Shown piece by piece: positions 8,951 through 17,491 of a DNA stretch of 64,000 nt; within the stretch, counting starts at the first letter, position 1; the number at the start of each line of letters is the position of its first letter. Location: positions 1 through 64,000 of the forward strand of contig NZ_LR743508.1 in the NCBI RefSeq assembly GCF_902712855.1, read 5' to 3'. Source of the DNA: Variovorax paradoxus (lineage in GTDB: Bacteria; Pseudomonadota; Gammaproteobacteria; Burkholderiales; Burkholderiaceae_C). The position numbers were made by a program, and so were the translations under genes. A model generated the notes under the pieces. That model was not told the DNA's origin. It ran no database searches and saw nothing but the letters and a program-made list of their open reading frames with translations.

Positions 8951-10689
8951 CCGGCGCGCCTGCTTCCGCCAGCGCGATGCAGCGCCGGGTGCGGCAGGAA
9001 GAGCTGGTGGCCGAGTTGTGCGCGGGCGTGGTGCGCGCCTTCAGCGGAGAGCGCGACCTGCACTTTCGCGGGCGGCGTCTGCATCGTGGCCGCGTCGCGC
9101 TGCCGTGGTTCGCGCCGCACCTGCATCCTTCGCCCGAAAGGGACGACTTCGCCTCGTTCCGCGGGGTGGCCGACGGACTGGCGCTGCGGCTGTCGAAGTC
9201 GGATGCGGTGGTGCACGACAGCCTGCGGCCCGAGGAGCCCGTCGAACGCATGCTGTTCGAGATGCTCGAACAGTTCCGCGTCGAGGCCATGGCGCCGGAG
9301 ACCATGGCGGGCATGCGCCGCAACCTGCGCCACCGGCACGAGCAGTGGTCGCTGGCCTTTCACCATTCGGGGCTCACCGACACCGCGCGCGGCCTGCTGC
9401 TGTACGCCGTGGCGCAGATCTGCCGCGCCCGCGTCACCGGCCAGCAGGTGGTGGAAGAAACCGAAGACATGCTCGAGGCCACGCGCTTCGCGCTCGCGCC
9501 GCTCATCGGCCATGCGCTGGCAGGCCTGCGCCGCGACCGCAACGACCAGCCCGCCTACGCAGTGCACGCGCTCGCCATCGCGCGCACCGTGGCTGCGATG
9601 CTGCACGACGCCGGCGAGGAAGGCGGCAGCGCCGCGCGCGATCCGCATGTGGACGACAAGCGCAGCGTGTTCAGCCTCGTCGCCGACATGGATCAGGAGA
9701 TCGTCGAACGCTTCACCACCGCCGAGTCGGGCCGCAGCGCGGTGCTCGACGAAGCGGCGGGCGCCTACCGCGTGTTCACCGCGGCCTACGACCGCGAGTA
9801 CGATGCAGCCGCACTCGCGCGCAAGGAAGTGCTTGCAGGACACCGCGAGAAGCTCGACCGGCGCATCGCCGCGCAAGGCGTGAACATCGCCCGGCTCGCG
9901 CGCGAGCTGCGCGCGCTGCTGGCCGATCCGGAGCGCGACGGCTGGGACGGCGGACAGGAAGAAGGGCTCATCGACGGACGGCGGCTCGCACAGCTGGTCG
10001 CTTCGCCCGCCGAGCGCCGGCTGTTCCGCACCGAGCGCATGGCGCCCGTGGCCGATTGCGTCGTCACCTTTCTCATCGACTGCTCGGGCTCGATGAAGGA
10101 GCATGCGGAGTCGGTCGCGATGATGGTCGACGTGTTCGCGCGCGCGCTCGAACAGGCGGGCGTTACCAGCGAGGTGCTGGGTTTCACCACCGGCGCGTGG
10201 AATGGCGGACGCCCGCAGCGCGAATGGGTGCGCGCGGGCCGCCCGCCCCACCCCGGCCGCCTCAACGAGCGCTGCCACATCGTCTTCAAGGCTGCCGCCA
10301 CGCCGTGGCGCCGCGCACGCCCTGCCATGGCAGCGCTGCTGAAGGCAGACCTGTTCCGCGAGGGCATCGACGGCGAGGCGGTCGACTGGGCCTGCGCGCG
10401 GCTGCGCCAGCGCAGCGAGGCGCGCAAGCTGCTGCTGGTGATCTCCGACGGTTCACCCATGGACAGCGCCACCCACCTCGCCAACGACGCGCACTACCTC
10501 GACCACCACTTGCGCGACGTGGTCGCGCGCCAGGAACAGCGCGGCGACATCGCCATCGCCGGCATCGGCGTGGGCCTCGACCTGAGCCCCTACTACAGCC
10601 GCAGCCACGTGCTCGACCTGGCCAGCTCCAGCGGCAACGCCATCTTCAGGGAGGTGACAGGACTCATGGCGGGGCAGCACCGGCGCTGA
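8947..10689 (+). CDS. CobT-like protein with C-terminal VWA domain
   Basis: 580 residues, partner of the preceding CobS-like ATPase. The C-terminal von Willebrand A domain begins with a MIDAS motif DCSGS (about residues 378-382, in FLIDCSGSMKEH) and ends near residue 575. The N-terminal half is CobT-like, with HFRGRRLHRGRVALPWFAPH and a helical stretch. In cobaltochelatase CobT pairs with CobS to drive chelation by CobN; without CobN here the pair may serve another client. The start ATG overlaps the cobS-like stop. Ninety-nine bases with no gene follow before the DUF262 gene. Confidence 0.83.
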   Translation: MTGAPASASAMQRRVRQEELVAELCAGVVRAFSGERDLHFRGRRLHRGRVALPWFAPHLHPSPERDDFASFRGVADGLALRLSKSDAVVHDSLRPEEPVERMLFEMLEQFRVEAMAPETMAGMRRNLRHRHEQWSLAFHHSGLTDTARGLLLYAVAQICRARVTGQQVVEETEDMLEATRFALAPLIGHALAGLRRDRNDQPAYAVHALAIARTVAAMLHDAGEEGGSAARDPHVDDKRSVFSLVADMDQEIVERFTTAESGRSAVLDEAAGAYRVFTAAYDREYDAAALARKEVLAGHREKLDRRIAAQGVNIARLARELRALLADPERDGWDGGQEEGLIDGRRLAQLVASPAERRLFRTERMAPVADCVVTFLIDCSGSMKEHAESVAMMVDVFARALEQAGVTSEVLGFTTGAWNGGRPQREWVRAGRPPHPGRLNERCHIVFKAAATPWRRARPAMAALLKADLFREGIDGEAVDWACARLRQRSEARKLLLVISDGSPMDSATHLANDAHYLDHHLRDVVARQEQRGDIAIAGIGVGLDLSPYYSRSHVLDLASSSGNAIFREVTGLMAGQHRR

Positions 10690-10788
10690 GGCCTCCGGCG
10701 CCTGAAGCAGAAGGCGGAGGGCCTCGGGCAGCTATCCTGCGTCCTCGGCGAATCGACGCCGACCAACAGTTCACCCTGGATAAAAAAC

Positions 10789-12459
10789 ATGTCTTATGAC
10801 GGTATTTCCGTGCGCGAAGCGCTGGACAAACTGAACGCACCGAACGCGGGCTGGTTCTTGCCGCAGGTTCAGCGCCAGTATGTGTGGGGTGCACGCCATG
10901 AGTCGGAGGACTATGTGTGCCTGCTGCTCGACTCCCTGCTGAAGCGTTATCCCATTGGCGGAGTCGTTCTATGGGAGACCACGGAAAAGGTGCCGTACCG
11001 CCGATTCGTGGAGGACTACGCGCCAGGGCGTTTCGCCCACCAGGTAGACGAGGGCCTCTGGGGCGCGCCAAAGGCTCTCGTCTACGACGGCCAGCAACGC
11101 TTGCAAACCCTGTATTCCGTGCTGCGTCATCGCTTCAACGGCCGTGTGTTGCACTACGACCTGCTCTTCGATGCCAAACAGGCCGAAACCGACGAGTCCG
11201 GCTTTCTTTTCCGCGACGCTAGCGCAGCATCCGAATTGCGATACCTGCGCATGACGGAGTTGGCCAGCAAGGTGTGCTCGGAAGAAGAGAAAGTCAGACT
11301 TGAGGAAACGGTTCTTCCCGCCGGCGGACAAGATCCCGACGCACGCCTCAGGATCCGCGTGAACCTGAGCGCGCTCTGGCACATCTTCGTGGACACCAGC
11401 CACAAGTCCATCGCATTCTTTCCGGTCAAAGCGACCACGCCGCATGAAGTCAACGAAGTCTTCCGCCGGCTGAACACAGGCGGCATCGCGCTGACACAGC
11501 TGGAGCTCGTACTCGGCAAGATCAAGGCCGTGCAATCAGACTACGAGGAGAAGCTCTGGGCGCTTTCGGAGCGCATCACCGCCAAAAGCGGCGGCATCCA
11601 TTTCTCCTCCTCTTCGGCCCTGCAATTCTTCCATCTGCTCATCAAGAACACGACCCGGATCGAGGAAGACCGGTTGAACGCCAAGGATGTGGAGGAGTTC
11701 AGGAGCCTGCTGCAGGCCGATACAGCGCCGCTCGTAGAACTTTTTTCAGGCTATCTGAAGGGCTTGTTCAACATCAACCACGCGTCCATCGTGCCTCGCT
11801 GGCTCGCGGTGCTGCCGATCGCCGCCTACCTGACACGGCGCAAGCAAGGTGGCCATGAGTGGCGCATCCACATGATGAAGGCCGTGGATGTGGCGTTGAT
11901 ACATCAGTACTTCCTGCTCTCGCAATTCTGTGACTGGAACACCCAGACCATGGTCACGGCCTTCGCCAGGGAGTCGATGAGCGCAGGACGGCACGGAAAG
12001 CCCTTTCCGCTCGAAGAGATCCGGCGCATCGCCATCCAGAAGAACCGCACGTCCGAACTTCACGAGTACCAATTGCTGGGACAACCATGGTTCGCCACCA
12101 AGGTCCTCATGCCTGGCCGCAGCTATGTCTTCGTCGACCGGAAGCCGCAGGTCGACCATGTCTTTCCGCTCAAGCTCGAAGGCTGGACCACGGCCTACCA
12201 GTCCGCCGTCGACGTGCTCTGGAACTTCCAGCCGTTGCCAGCGGAGATCAACCGAACAAAATCGAATCGGCATCCAAGGGAGTACTTCAACAGCGCGGAC
12301 GGCAGCAAGTACTGGCATTCATACGACTGCATACCGCCAGCCGACGATGTCCTGTGGGATGACCACGCCGCCTTCATTGCCTACAGGAAAAACAGGATGC
12401 TCGATGCGCTAACGACGCTCTATGGCCTGAAGCTCGCGGAGGACCCTCAAGAGCCGTAA
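10789..12459 (+). CDS. DUF262/HNH protein, GmrSD-like putative type IV restriction factor
   Basis: 556 residues. The N-terminal DUF262 (ParB/Srx-like) domain has its two hallmark motifs, QVQRQYVW (residues 26-33) and YDGQQRLQT (99-107), then the FRRLNTGG segment. The C terminus carries an HNH-like (DUF1524) signature, VDHVFPL (455-461), with a downstream NRTKSNRHPREYF. GmrSD and related proteins use this pairing for NTP-driven cleavage of modified DNA, so an anti-phage role is plausible but untested. It stands alone, has visibly lower GC than its neighbours, and splits the xsc half from the sau half of the sulfonate region, which suggests insertion by transfer. Confidence 0.8.
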   Translation: MSYDGISVREALDKLNAPNAGWFLPQVQRQYVWGARHESEDYVCLLLDSLLKRYPIGGVVLWETTEKVPYRRFVEDYAPGRFAHQVDEGLWGAPKALVYDGQQRLQTLYSVLRHRFNGRVLHYDLLFDAKQAETDESGFLFRDASAASELRYLRMTELASKVCSEEEKVRLEETVLPAGGQDPDARLRIRVNLSALWHIFVDTSHKSIAFFPVKATTPHEVNEVFRRLNTGGIALTQLELVLGKIKAVQSDYEEKLWALSERITAKSGGIHFSSSSALQFFHLLIKNTTRIEEDRLNAKDVEEFRSLLQADTAPLVELFSGYLKGLFNINHASIVPRWLAVLPIAAYLTRRKQGGHEWRIHMMKAVDVALIHQYFLLSQFCDWNTQTMVTAFARESMSAGRHGKPFPLEEIRRIAIQKNRTSELHEYQLLGQPWFATKVLMPGRSYVFVDRKPQVDHVFPLKLEGWTTAYQSAVDVLWNFQPLPAEINRTKSNRHPREYFNSADGSKYWHSYDCIPPADDVLWDDHAAFIAYRKNRMLDALTTLYGLKLAEDPQEP

Positions 12460-12547
12460 GCCCTGAGGCGTTTGGCACTACATCCAAGTCCCCGATTGAC
12501 AAAAGCGCACAGGCGTTCCTACATTGCGTTTCAAATCCAAGGACAGC

Positions 12548-12564
12548 GTTCCAGCATTTGGAAC
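12548..12564. promoter_or_regulatory. Palindrome upstream of the iclR-bug-sauST operon
   Basis: GTTCCA-GCATT-TGGAAC is a perfect 6+5+6 inverted repeat ending 18 bp before the iclR start at 12583. It has the same half-sites and spacer as the operators at 6984 and 24718, but with the half-site order reversed (GTTCC first). It is a probable autoregulatory operator. Confidence 0.5.
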
Positions 12565-12582
12565 AACGGAGACGACAACCGC

Positions 12583-13392
12583 ATGGACTCCACGCTTGCC
12601 AAGGGCCTTGCCGCCATCGAATGGATGGCACGGCAGCAGCGCGACTGCCGCGTCACCGAACTGGCGCAGGCCTTCGGCATGGCGCGCAGCAATGCGCACC
12701 GCACGCTGCAGACGCTGGTCGAATGCGGCTGGGCGGTGCAGGACCCCGGCACCAGCGCCTACCGCCCGAGCCTGAAGCTGTTCGAGCTCGGCGCGCTGGT
12801 GGGCGAAGCGGCGGACGTGGGCGTGCTGCTTCGGCCGCACCTCGCGGCGCTGGCGCAGGCCACGGGCGAAACCATCCACCTCGCAGTGCTCGACGGCGCG
12901 GAGATCGTCTACCTCGACAAGTTCGACAGCCCGCTGCCCGTGGCCGCCTACTCGCGCGTCGGCGGCCGGGCCGCGGCCTACTGCGTGGCCTCGGGCAAGG
13001 CATTGCTCGCCGCGGCATCGCTCGACACGGCCGCGCTGCAGCAGCGGCTCGGTCCGCTGGTGGCACACACGAAGAACAGCATCACCGAATTCGATGCGCT
13101 CTCTCTAGAACTGGCGCGCACGCGGGAACGCGGCTATGCCGAGAACCGCGAGGAGTGGCGCCTCGGCGTCTGCGGTCTCGGCGTGCCGGTGTTCAACGCA
13201 CGCGGCGAAGCCGTGGCGGCGGTGGGCATGAGCGTGCCATCGATCCGCTTCGCTCGCACGCAGGCACGCAAGCTGGCCGGCCGCATCACGGCCTGCGCAC
13301 GCGACGCCAGCGTCGCGCTCGGTTATCGCGCGGCGCAGGCCGCGCAAGCCGGCGCCGGTGCGAACACCCCAAAGAGAAGGAGACTCGAATGA
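12583..13392 (+). CDS. IclR-family transcriptional regulator of the sulfoacetate-type operon
   Basis: 269 residues. The N-terminal winged helix-turn-helix (CRVTELAQAFGMARSNAHRT, about residues 22-41) is followed by the IclR effector domain (GETIHLAVLDG, IVYLDKFDS, YCVASGKALLA, GYAENREEWRLGVCG). The ATG at 12583 lies just after the palindrome; in-frame codons upstream cross it and were rejected. The stop overlaps the next gene's ATG by four bases, so the regulator is the first gene of iclR-bug-sauS-sauT-tauE. A sulfonate or its CoA ester is the likely effector (inference). Confidence 0.9.
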   Translation: MDSTLAKGLAAIEWMARQQRDCRVTELAQAFGMARSNAHRTLQTLVECGWAVQDPGTSAYRPSLKLFELGALVGEAADVGVLLRPHLAALAQATGETIHLAVLDGAEIVYLDKFDSPLPVAAYSRVGGRAAAYCVASGKALLAAASLDTAALQQRLGPLVAHTKNSITEFDALSLELARTRERGYAENREEWRLGVCGLGVPVFNARGEAVAAVGMSVPSIRFARTQARKLAGRITACARDASVALGYRAAQAAQAGAGANTPKRRRLE

Positions 13393-14387
13393 AGCGGTTC
13401 CTGGTTTCCCGGCTGCGCGCCGGCCTTGCGGCCCTGGCCGCGATGTCGCTGCTCGCCGTGCCGTTCGCGACGCATGCGGACAACGGCGGCGACTATCCCA
13501 ACAAGCCGATCCGTCTGATCGTGCCCTACCCACCCGGCGGCGGCACCGACGTGATCGCGCGCATCGTGCAGGAGCGCTTCTCTTCGCTGCTGGGCCAGCA
13601 GGTGCTGATCGACAACCGCGGCGGCGCGGCCGGCTCCATCGGCACCGAGGTGGTGGCCAAGTCCGCGCCCGACGGCTACACGGTGCTGTTCACGCTGTCG
13701 TCGCACACCATCAACCCGGCCATCTACAACAAGCTGAGCTTCGACACCGCGAAGGACTTCGCGCCGGTCGGCATGGTCGCGTCGCTGCCGCAGATCCTGG
13801 TGGCGAACACGCAGTTCCCGCCGAACACGGTGGCCGAGCTGGTCGCACTCGCCAAGGCCAAGCCCGACAGCATCTCGTTCGCATCGGTGGGCAACGGCTC
13901 GCCGGGCCATCTCGCCGGCGAGCTGCTGAAGCTGCGCACCGGCACACGCATGACGCACATTCCCTACCGCGGCGGCGGCCCGGCCGTGACCGACGTGATG
14001 GGCGGGCAGGTGCCGCTGCTGTGGGTGTCCATTCCGGCCGCCGCGCAGTTCGTGAAGGCCGGCAAGCTCAAGGCGCTCGCGGTGTCCACCACCAAGCGCA
14101 GCGCGGCCTTCCCCGACGTGCCGACGATGCAGGAGGCCGGCATTCCCGACTTCGACGTGGACTCGTGGTACGCCGTGTTCGTGCCCGCGAAAACGCCGCA
14201 GCCTGCCATCGACAAGCTCAACCGCGTCATCAACACCGTGGTGAAGGAGCCGGACATCCGCGACAAGCTGCTGGCGCAAGGCAGCGAGGGTGTGGGCGGC
14301 ACGCCGGAGCAGCTCGGCAAGGTCGTGACCACCGAGCTGGTGCGCTGGCAGAAGCTCGCGAAAGAGGCCAGCATCAAAGTGGACTGA
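13389..14387 (+). CDS. Bug-family (tripartite tricarboxylate transport type) periplasmic solute-binding protein
   Basis: 332 residues. A Sec signal peptide occupies about residues 1-30 (basic MKRFLVSRLR, hydrophobic core, cleavage near THADN), followed by the Bug core with YPNKPIRLIVPYPPGGGTD, the DNRGGAAGSIG loop and HIPYRGGGPA. Bug proteins bind small carboxylates in the periplasm. No TctA/TctB membrane partners are present, so it is an orphan, as is common in Burkholderiales. It sits where sulfoacetate operons of other bacteria carry a permease (SauU), suggesting it captures the sulfonate or another carboxylate. The first structured repeat begins at its stop codon. Confidence 0.88.
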   Translation: MKRFLVSRLRAGLAALAAMSLLAVPFATHADNGGDYPNKPIRLIVPYPPGGGTDVIARIVQERFSSLLGQQVLIDNRGGAAGSIGTEVVAKSAPDGYTVLFTLSSHTINPAIYNKLSFDTAKDFAPVGMVASLPQILVANTQFPPNTVAELVALAKAKPDSISFASVGNGSPGHLAGELLKLRTGTRMTHIPYRGGGPAVTDVMGGQVPLLWVSIPAAAQFVKAGKLKALAVSTTKRSAAFPDVPTMQEAGIPDFDVDSWYAVFVPAKTPQPAIDKLNRVINTVVKEPDIRDKLLAQGSEGVGGTPEQLGKVVTTELVRWQKLAKEASIKVD

Positions 14388-14485
14388 GGCTCGCCCCCAG
14401 GCTTCGCGCACTTCGTGTCGCTTCTCCTTCCCCCTACCGGGGGCAACACCGGAGGCCCGGCAAAGCCGGTTCCTCGGTGTTTCCC
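14385..14485 (+). repeat. Structured intra-operon repeat, copy 1
   Basis: It starts at the TGA of the Bug gene (TGAGGCTCGCCCCCAGG). It contains a small hairpin (GCGCAC-TTCG-TGTCGC), a CCCCC/GGGGG stem, and a long stem-loop at 14445-14481: AACACCG/CGGTGTT, AGG/CCT and CCGGC/GCCGG around AAA. Copies 2 (30380-30476) and 3 (41560-41663) share the layout with compensatory stem changes. All three lie in sense orientation between co-directional genes. It could be an attenuator, an RNA-stability element or a mobile palindromic repeat. Confidence 0.8.
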
Positions 14486-14519
14486 GAATGAATACGACAG
14501 GCAGCTTTCTTTGAACATC

Positions 14520-15956
14520 ATGGAACACACATCGTCCTCTTTTTCCGTTGTTGACCTGGTGGCGCGGGCGCGGGTGGCGCAGCGCATCTACGAGACCTGG
14601 TCGCAGACGCAGGTCGACACCGTGGTGGTGGCTGCAGGCTGGGCCATCATCGAGCCGGCGCGCAACCGCGAGCTGGCCGAGTTGGCGGTTGCGGACACCG
14701 GGGTGGGGAACGTCGAGGACAAGGTGCGCAAGAACCACCGCAAGACCTTCGGGCTGCTTCGCGACCTGCACGGCGCGCGTTCGGTGGGGGTGATCGCGGA
14801 AGATCCGGCGCGCGGGATCGTCGAGATCGCGCGGCCGGTGGGGGTGGTGTGCGCGATCACGCCCTCGACCAACCCGGGTGCGACGCCGGCCAACAAGATC
14901 ATCAATGCGCTGAAGGGCCGCAATGCGGTCATCGTGGCGCCCTCGCCCAAGGGCTGGTCGACGGCGGCGCGGCTCATCGAATTCATCCATGCGCAGTTCG
15001 ACCGCATCGGCGCGCCGCGCGACCTGGTGCAGCTGCTGCCGTCGCCCGTCAGCAAGCAGTCGACCGCCGAGCTGATGCGCCTGTGCGACCTGGTGGTGGC
15101 CACCGGCTCGCAGGCCAACGTGCGCGCGGCCTATGCGAGCGGCACGCCGGCCTTCGGCGTGGGCGCGGGCAATGTGGCGGGGATCGTCGACGAGACGGCC
15201 GACGTCGCCGCCGCGGCCGACCGCATCGTGCGTTCGAAGACCTTCGACAACGCGACCAGCTGCTCGTCGGAGAACAGCCTGGTCGTCGTGGATGCAGTGC
15301 GCGCGCAGATGCTCGCCGCGCTGAAGGATCGCGGCGCGGTGATGCTCGCTGCCGGCCAGAAAGCCACGCTGCAGGCCCTGATGTGGCCTGAAGGCAAGCT
15401 CTCTCCCGCCGTCATCGGGCAGTCGGCGCGCACCATTGCCGAGCGCGCGGCCGCGCTCGACGGTGCCAACCGCGCTGCATGGCAGGCGATTGCCGAGGCC
15501 GAGCCGCGCATCCTGATGGTGGCGGAGGACGGCGTGGGCCACGACCACCCGTTCTCCGGCGAAAAGCTCAGTCCGGTGCTGGCGGTGTATGCGGCGCGCG
15601 ACTTCGAAGAGGCTGCCGCCACGGTCGCGCGCATCTACGCCTACGAAGGCGCGGGGCACTCGGTGGGGCTGCACAGCGCCGTGCCCGAACGCGCACTGTC
15701 TCTCGGCCTCACGCTGCCGGTGTCGCGCGTCATCGTCGACCAGGCCCATTGCATCGCCACCGGCGGCAGCTTCGACAACGGCCTGCCGTTCTCGCTCTCG
15801 ATGGGTTGCGGCACCTGGGGCAAGAACAACTTCTCCGACAACATGAACTACCGCCACTACCTGAACATCACGCGGGTGTCGCGGCCGATTCCGGAAGTGG
15901 TGCCGACCGAGGACGAGATCTTCGGCGCTTTCTTTGCCGCGCACGGCGCGAAGTGA
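14520..15956 (+). CDS. sauS: Acylating aldehyde dehydrogenase, SauS-like sulfoacetaldehyde dehydrogenase
   Basis: 478 residues, related to the N-terminal domain of AdhE (CoA-acylating, NAD(P)-dependent). The catalytic cysteine is Cys248 in FDNATSCSSEN; the substrate/cofactor region GVVCAITPSTNPGATPANK lies near residue 115. Next to an acyl-CoA ligase and TauE, and close to xsc, the best reading is SauS: reduction of sulfoacetyl-CoA to sulfoacetaldehyde, the substrate of Xsc. Cupriavidus necator degrades sulfoacetate this way with sauSTU. A different aldehyde (acetaldehyde, succinate semialdehyde type) is the main alternative. The ATG at 14520 lies 35 bases after the structured repeat. Confidence 0.83.
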   Translation: MEHTSSSFSVVDLVARARVAQRIYETWSQTQVDTVVVAAGWAIIEPARNRELAELAVADTGVGNVEDKVRKNHRKTFGLLRDLHGARSVGVIAEDPARGIVEIARPVGVVCAITPSTNPGATPANKIINALKGRNAVIVAPSPKGWSTAARLIEFIHAQFDRIGAPRDLVQLLPSPVSKQSTAELMRLCDLVVATGSQANVRAAYASGTPAFGVGAGNVAGIVDETADVAAAADRIVRSKTFDNATSCSSENSLVVVDAVRAQMLAALKDRGAVMLAAGQKATLQALMWPEGKLSPAVIGQSARTIAERAAALDGANRAAWQAIAEAEPRILMVAEDGVGHDHPFSGEKLSPVLAVYAARDFEEAAATVARIYAYEGAGHSVGLHSAVPERALSLGLTLPVSRVIVDQAHCIATGGSFDNGLPFSLSMGCGTWGKNNFSDNMNYRHYLNITRVSRPIPEVVPTEDEIFGAFFAAHGAK

Positions 15957-15964
15957 GCACCGCG

Positions 15965-17491
15965 ATGGCCCCACCGCAAGCCACGGCCACGACGGTTCAC
16001 GAACTGATCGGGCACCAGGCTCGCACGCAGCCGCATGCGGTGTACGCGCGCGCCACGGAGACCGACCGGCACATCACCTTCAGCGAACTCGAACGCGGAT
16101 GCCGCCGTGTCGCCTCGGTGCTGGAGGGCAAGGGCATGCGGCCGGGCGACACGGTGTCCGTCGTCATGCCCAACGGCCTGCAGACGCTGCGGCTGTTGCT
16201 GGGCGCGATGCACGGCGGCTTCGTGGTCAATCCGGTCAACCTGCTGTCGCAGCCCGAGCAGATGCGCTACGTGCTCGCGCACTCCGACTGCCGCGTGGTG
16301 TGCGTCGCGCCCGAATGGGAAGCGCGCGTGCGCGACATCGTCGAGGCTTTCGAGCGTCCGGTGAAACTGCTGGTGGTCGATCCGGAAGCCGAGGCATTGC
16401 CGGACGAGGAAGAAATGGCCACCGGCGGACTCGCGCCCTCGCCCGACGCCGTCGCGCTCCTGATGTACACCTCCGGCACCACCGGCATGCCCAAGGGCGT
16501 GATGCTCACGCAGCGCAACCTCGCGGCCAACGCGCAGGCCATCAGCGCCGAGCACCGGCTGCAACCGTCGGACCGCGTGCTCGCGGTGCTGCCGCTGTAC
16601 CACATCAACGCCTTCGTGGTGACCATGCTCGCACCGCTGGCGCATGGCGGCAGCCTGGCGATGCCGCCGAAGTTCTCGGCCGGCCGCTTCTGGGAACAGG
16701 CCACGCAGACTCAGTGCAGCTGGATCAACGTGGTGCCCACAATGATCTCGTACCTGCTCGAAGGCGCGAAGCCGCCGCTGGCGCAGACGCTCGCGATCCG
16801 CTTCTGCCGATCGGCCTCGGCCGCGCTGCCGCCCGAGCACCACCGCGCCTTCGAGCAGATGTTCGGCATCGGCATCGTGGAGACCATGGGTCTCACCGAG
16901 ACCGCCGCGCCGTCGTTCTCGAACCCGATGGAGCCGGCCGCGCGCAAGCTCGGTTCGGTGGGCCGTGCGTCGGGCTGCGTGGCCGACGTGGTCGATCTCG
17001 ACATGGCGGCCCTGCCCGACGGAGTGACGGGCGAACTCGTGATCCGCGGCCCCAACGTGATGCTCGGCTACTACAAGAACGAGGAAGCCACCCGCGCCAG
17101 CTTCACCGCCGAAGGCTGGCTGCGCACCGGCGACCTGGGCCACCGCGACGGCGACGGCTTCTTCTTCGTCACCGGCCGCATCAAGGAGCTCATCATCAAG
17201 GGCGGCGAAAACATCGCGCCGCGCGAGATCGACGAGGTGATGCTGCGCCACCCGGCCGTGCTCGAGGCGGTGGCCGTCGGCGTGCCCGACCGCCACTACG
17301 GCCAGGAGATCGGCGTGTGCATCGTGCTGCGCGACGGCTGCACCTGCACCGAGGACGAGCTGCGCGAGTTCGCCGCCGGCGCGCTGGGCCGCTACAAGTC
17401 GCCCGGGCACTACCGCTTCGTGCGCGACCTGCCGCGCGGACCCTCCGGAAAGGTGCAACGCCTGAAGCTGTTGCCGCTCTTCGCAGGATGA
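15965..17491 (+). CDS. sauT: AMP-forming acyl-CoA ligase, SauT-like sulfoacetate-CoA ligase
   Basis: 508 residues of the ANL superfamily. The P-loop MYTSGTTGMPKG is near residues 166-177, LPLYHINAFV near 205, the adenylate motif MGLTETAA near 310, and RTGDLGHRDGDGFF and the C-terminal lysine region GPSGKVQRLK follow. It would activate sulfoacetate with ATP and CoA, spending two phosphate bonds, to feed SauS. It could also start at the in-frame GTG at 15953, which overlaps the sauS stop by four bases; neither start has a strong ribosome site. Its own stop overlaps tauE by four bases. Sulfoacetate specificity is inferred from context. Confidence 0.82.
   Translation: MAPPQATATTVHELIGHQARTQPHAVYARATETDRHITFSELERGCRRVASVLEGKGMRPGDTVSVVMPNGLQTLRLLLGAMHGGFVVNPVNLLSQPEQMRYVLAHSDCRVVCVAPEWEARVRDIVEAFERPVKLLVVDPEAEALPDEEEMATGGLAPSPDAVALLMYTSGTTGMPKGVMLTQRNLAANAQAISAEHRLQPSDRVLAVLPLYHINAFVVTMLAPLAHGGSLAMPPKFSAGRFWEQATQTQCSWINVVPTMISYLLEGAKPPLAQTLAIRFCRSASAALPPEHHRAFEQMFGIGIVETMGLTETAAPSFSNPMEPAARKLGSVGRASGCVADVVDLDMAALPDGVTGELVIRGPNVMLGYYKNEEATRASFTAEGWLRTGDLGHRDGDGFFFVTGRIKELIIKGGENIAPREIDEVMLRHPAVLEAVAVGVPDRHYGQEIGVCIVLRDGCTCTEDELREFAAGALGRYKSPGHYRFVRDLPRGPSGKVQRLKLLPLFAG

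Noticed and set aside
13323..15974. 883-codon open frame on the minus strand over the bug-sauS genes
   Set aside because: Antisense shadow; the plus-strand genes have catalytic motifs and operon overlaps, and the minus translation is low-complexity.
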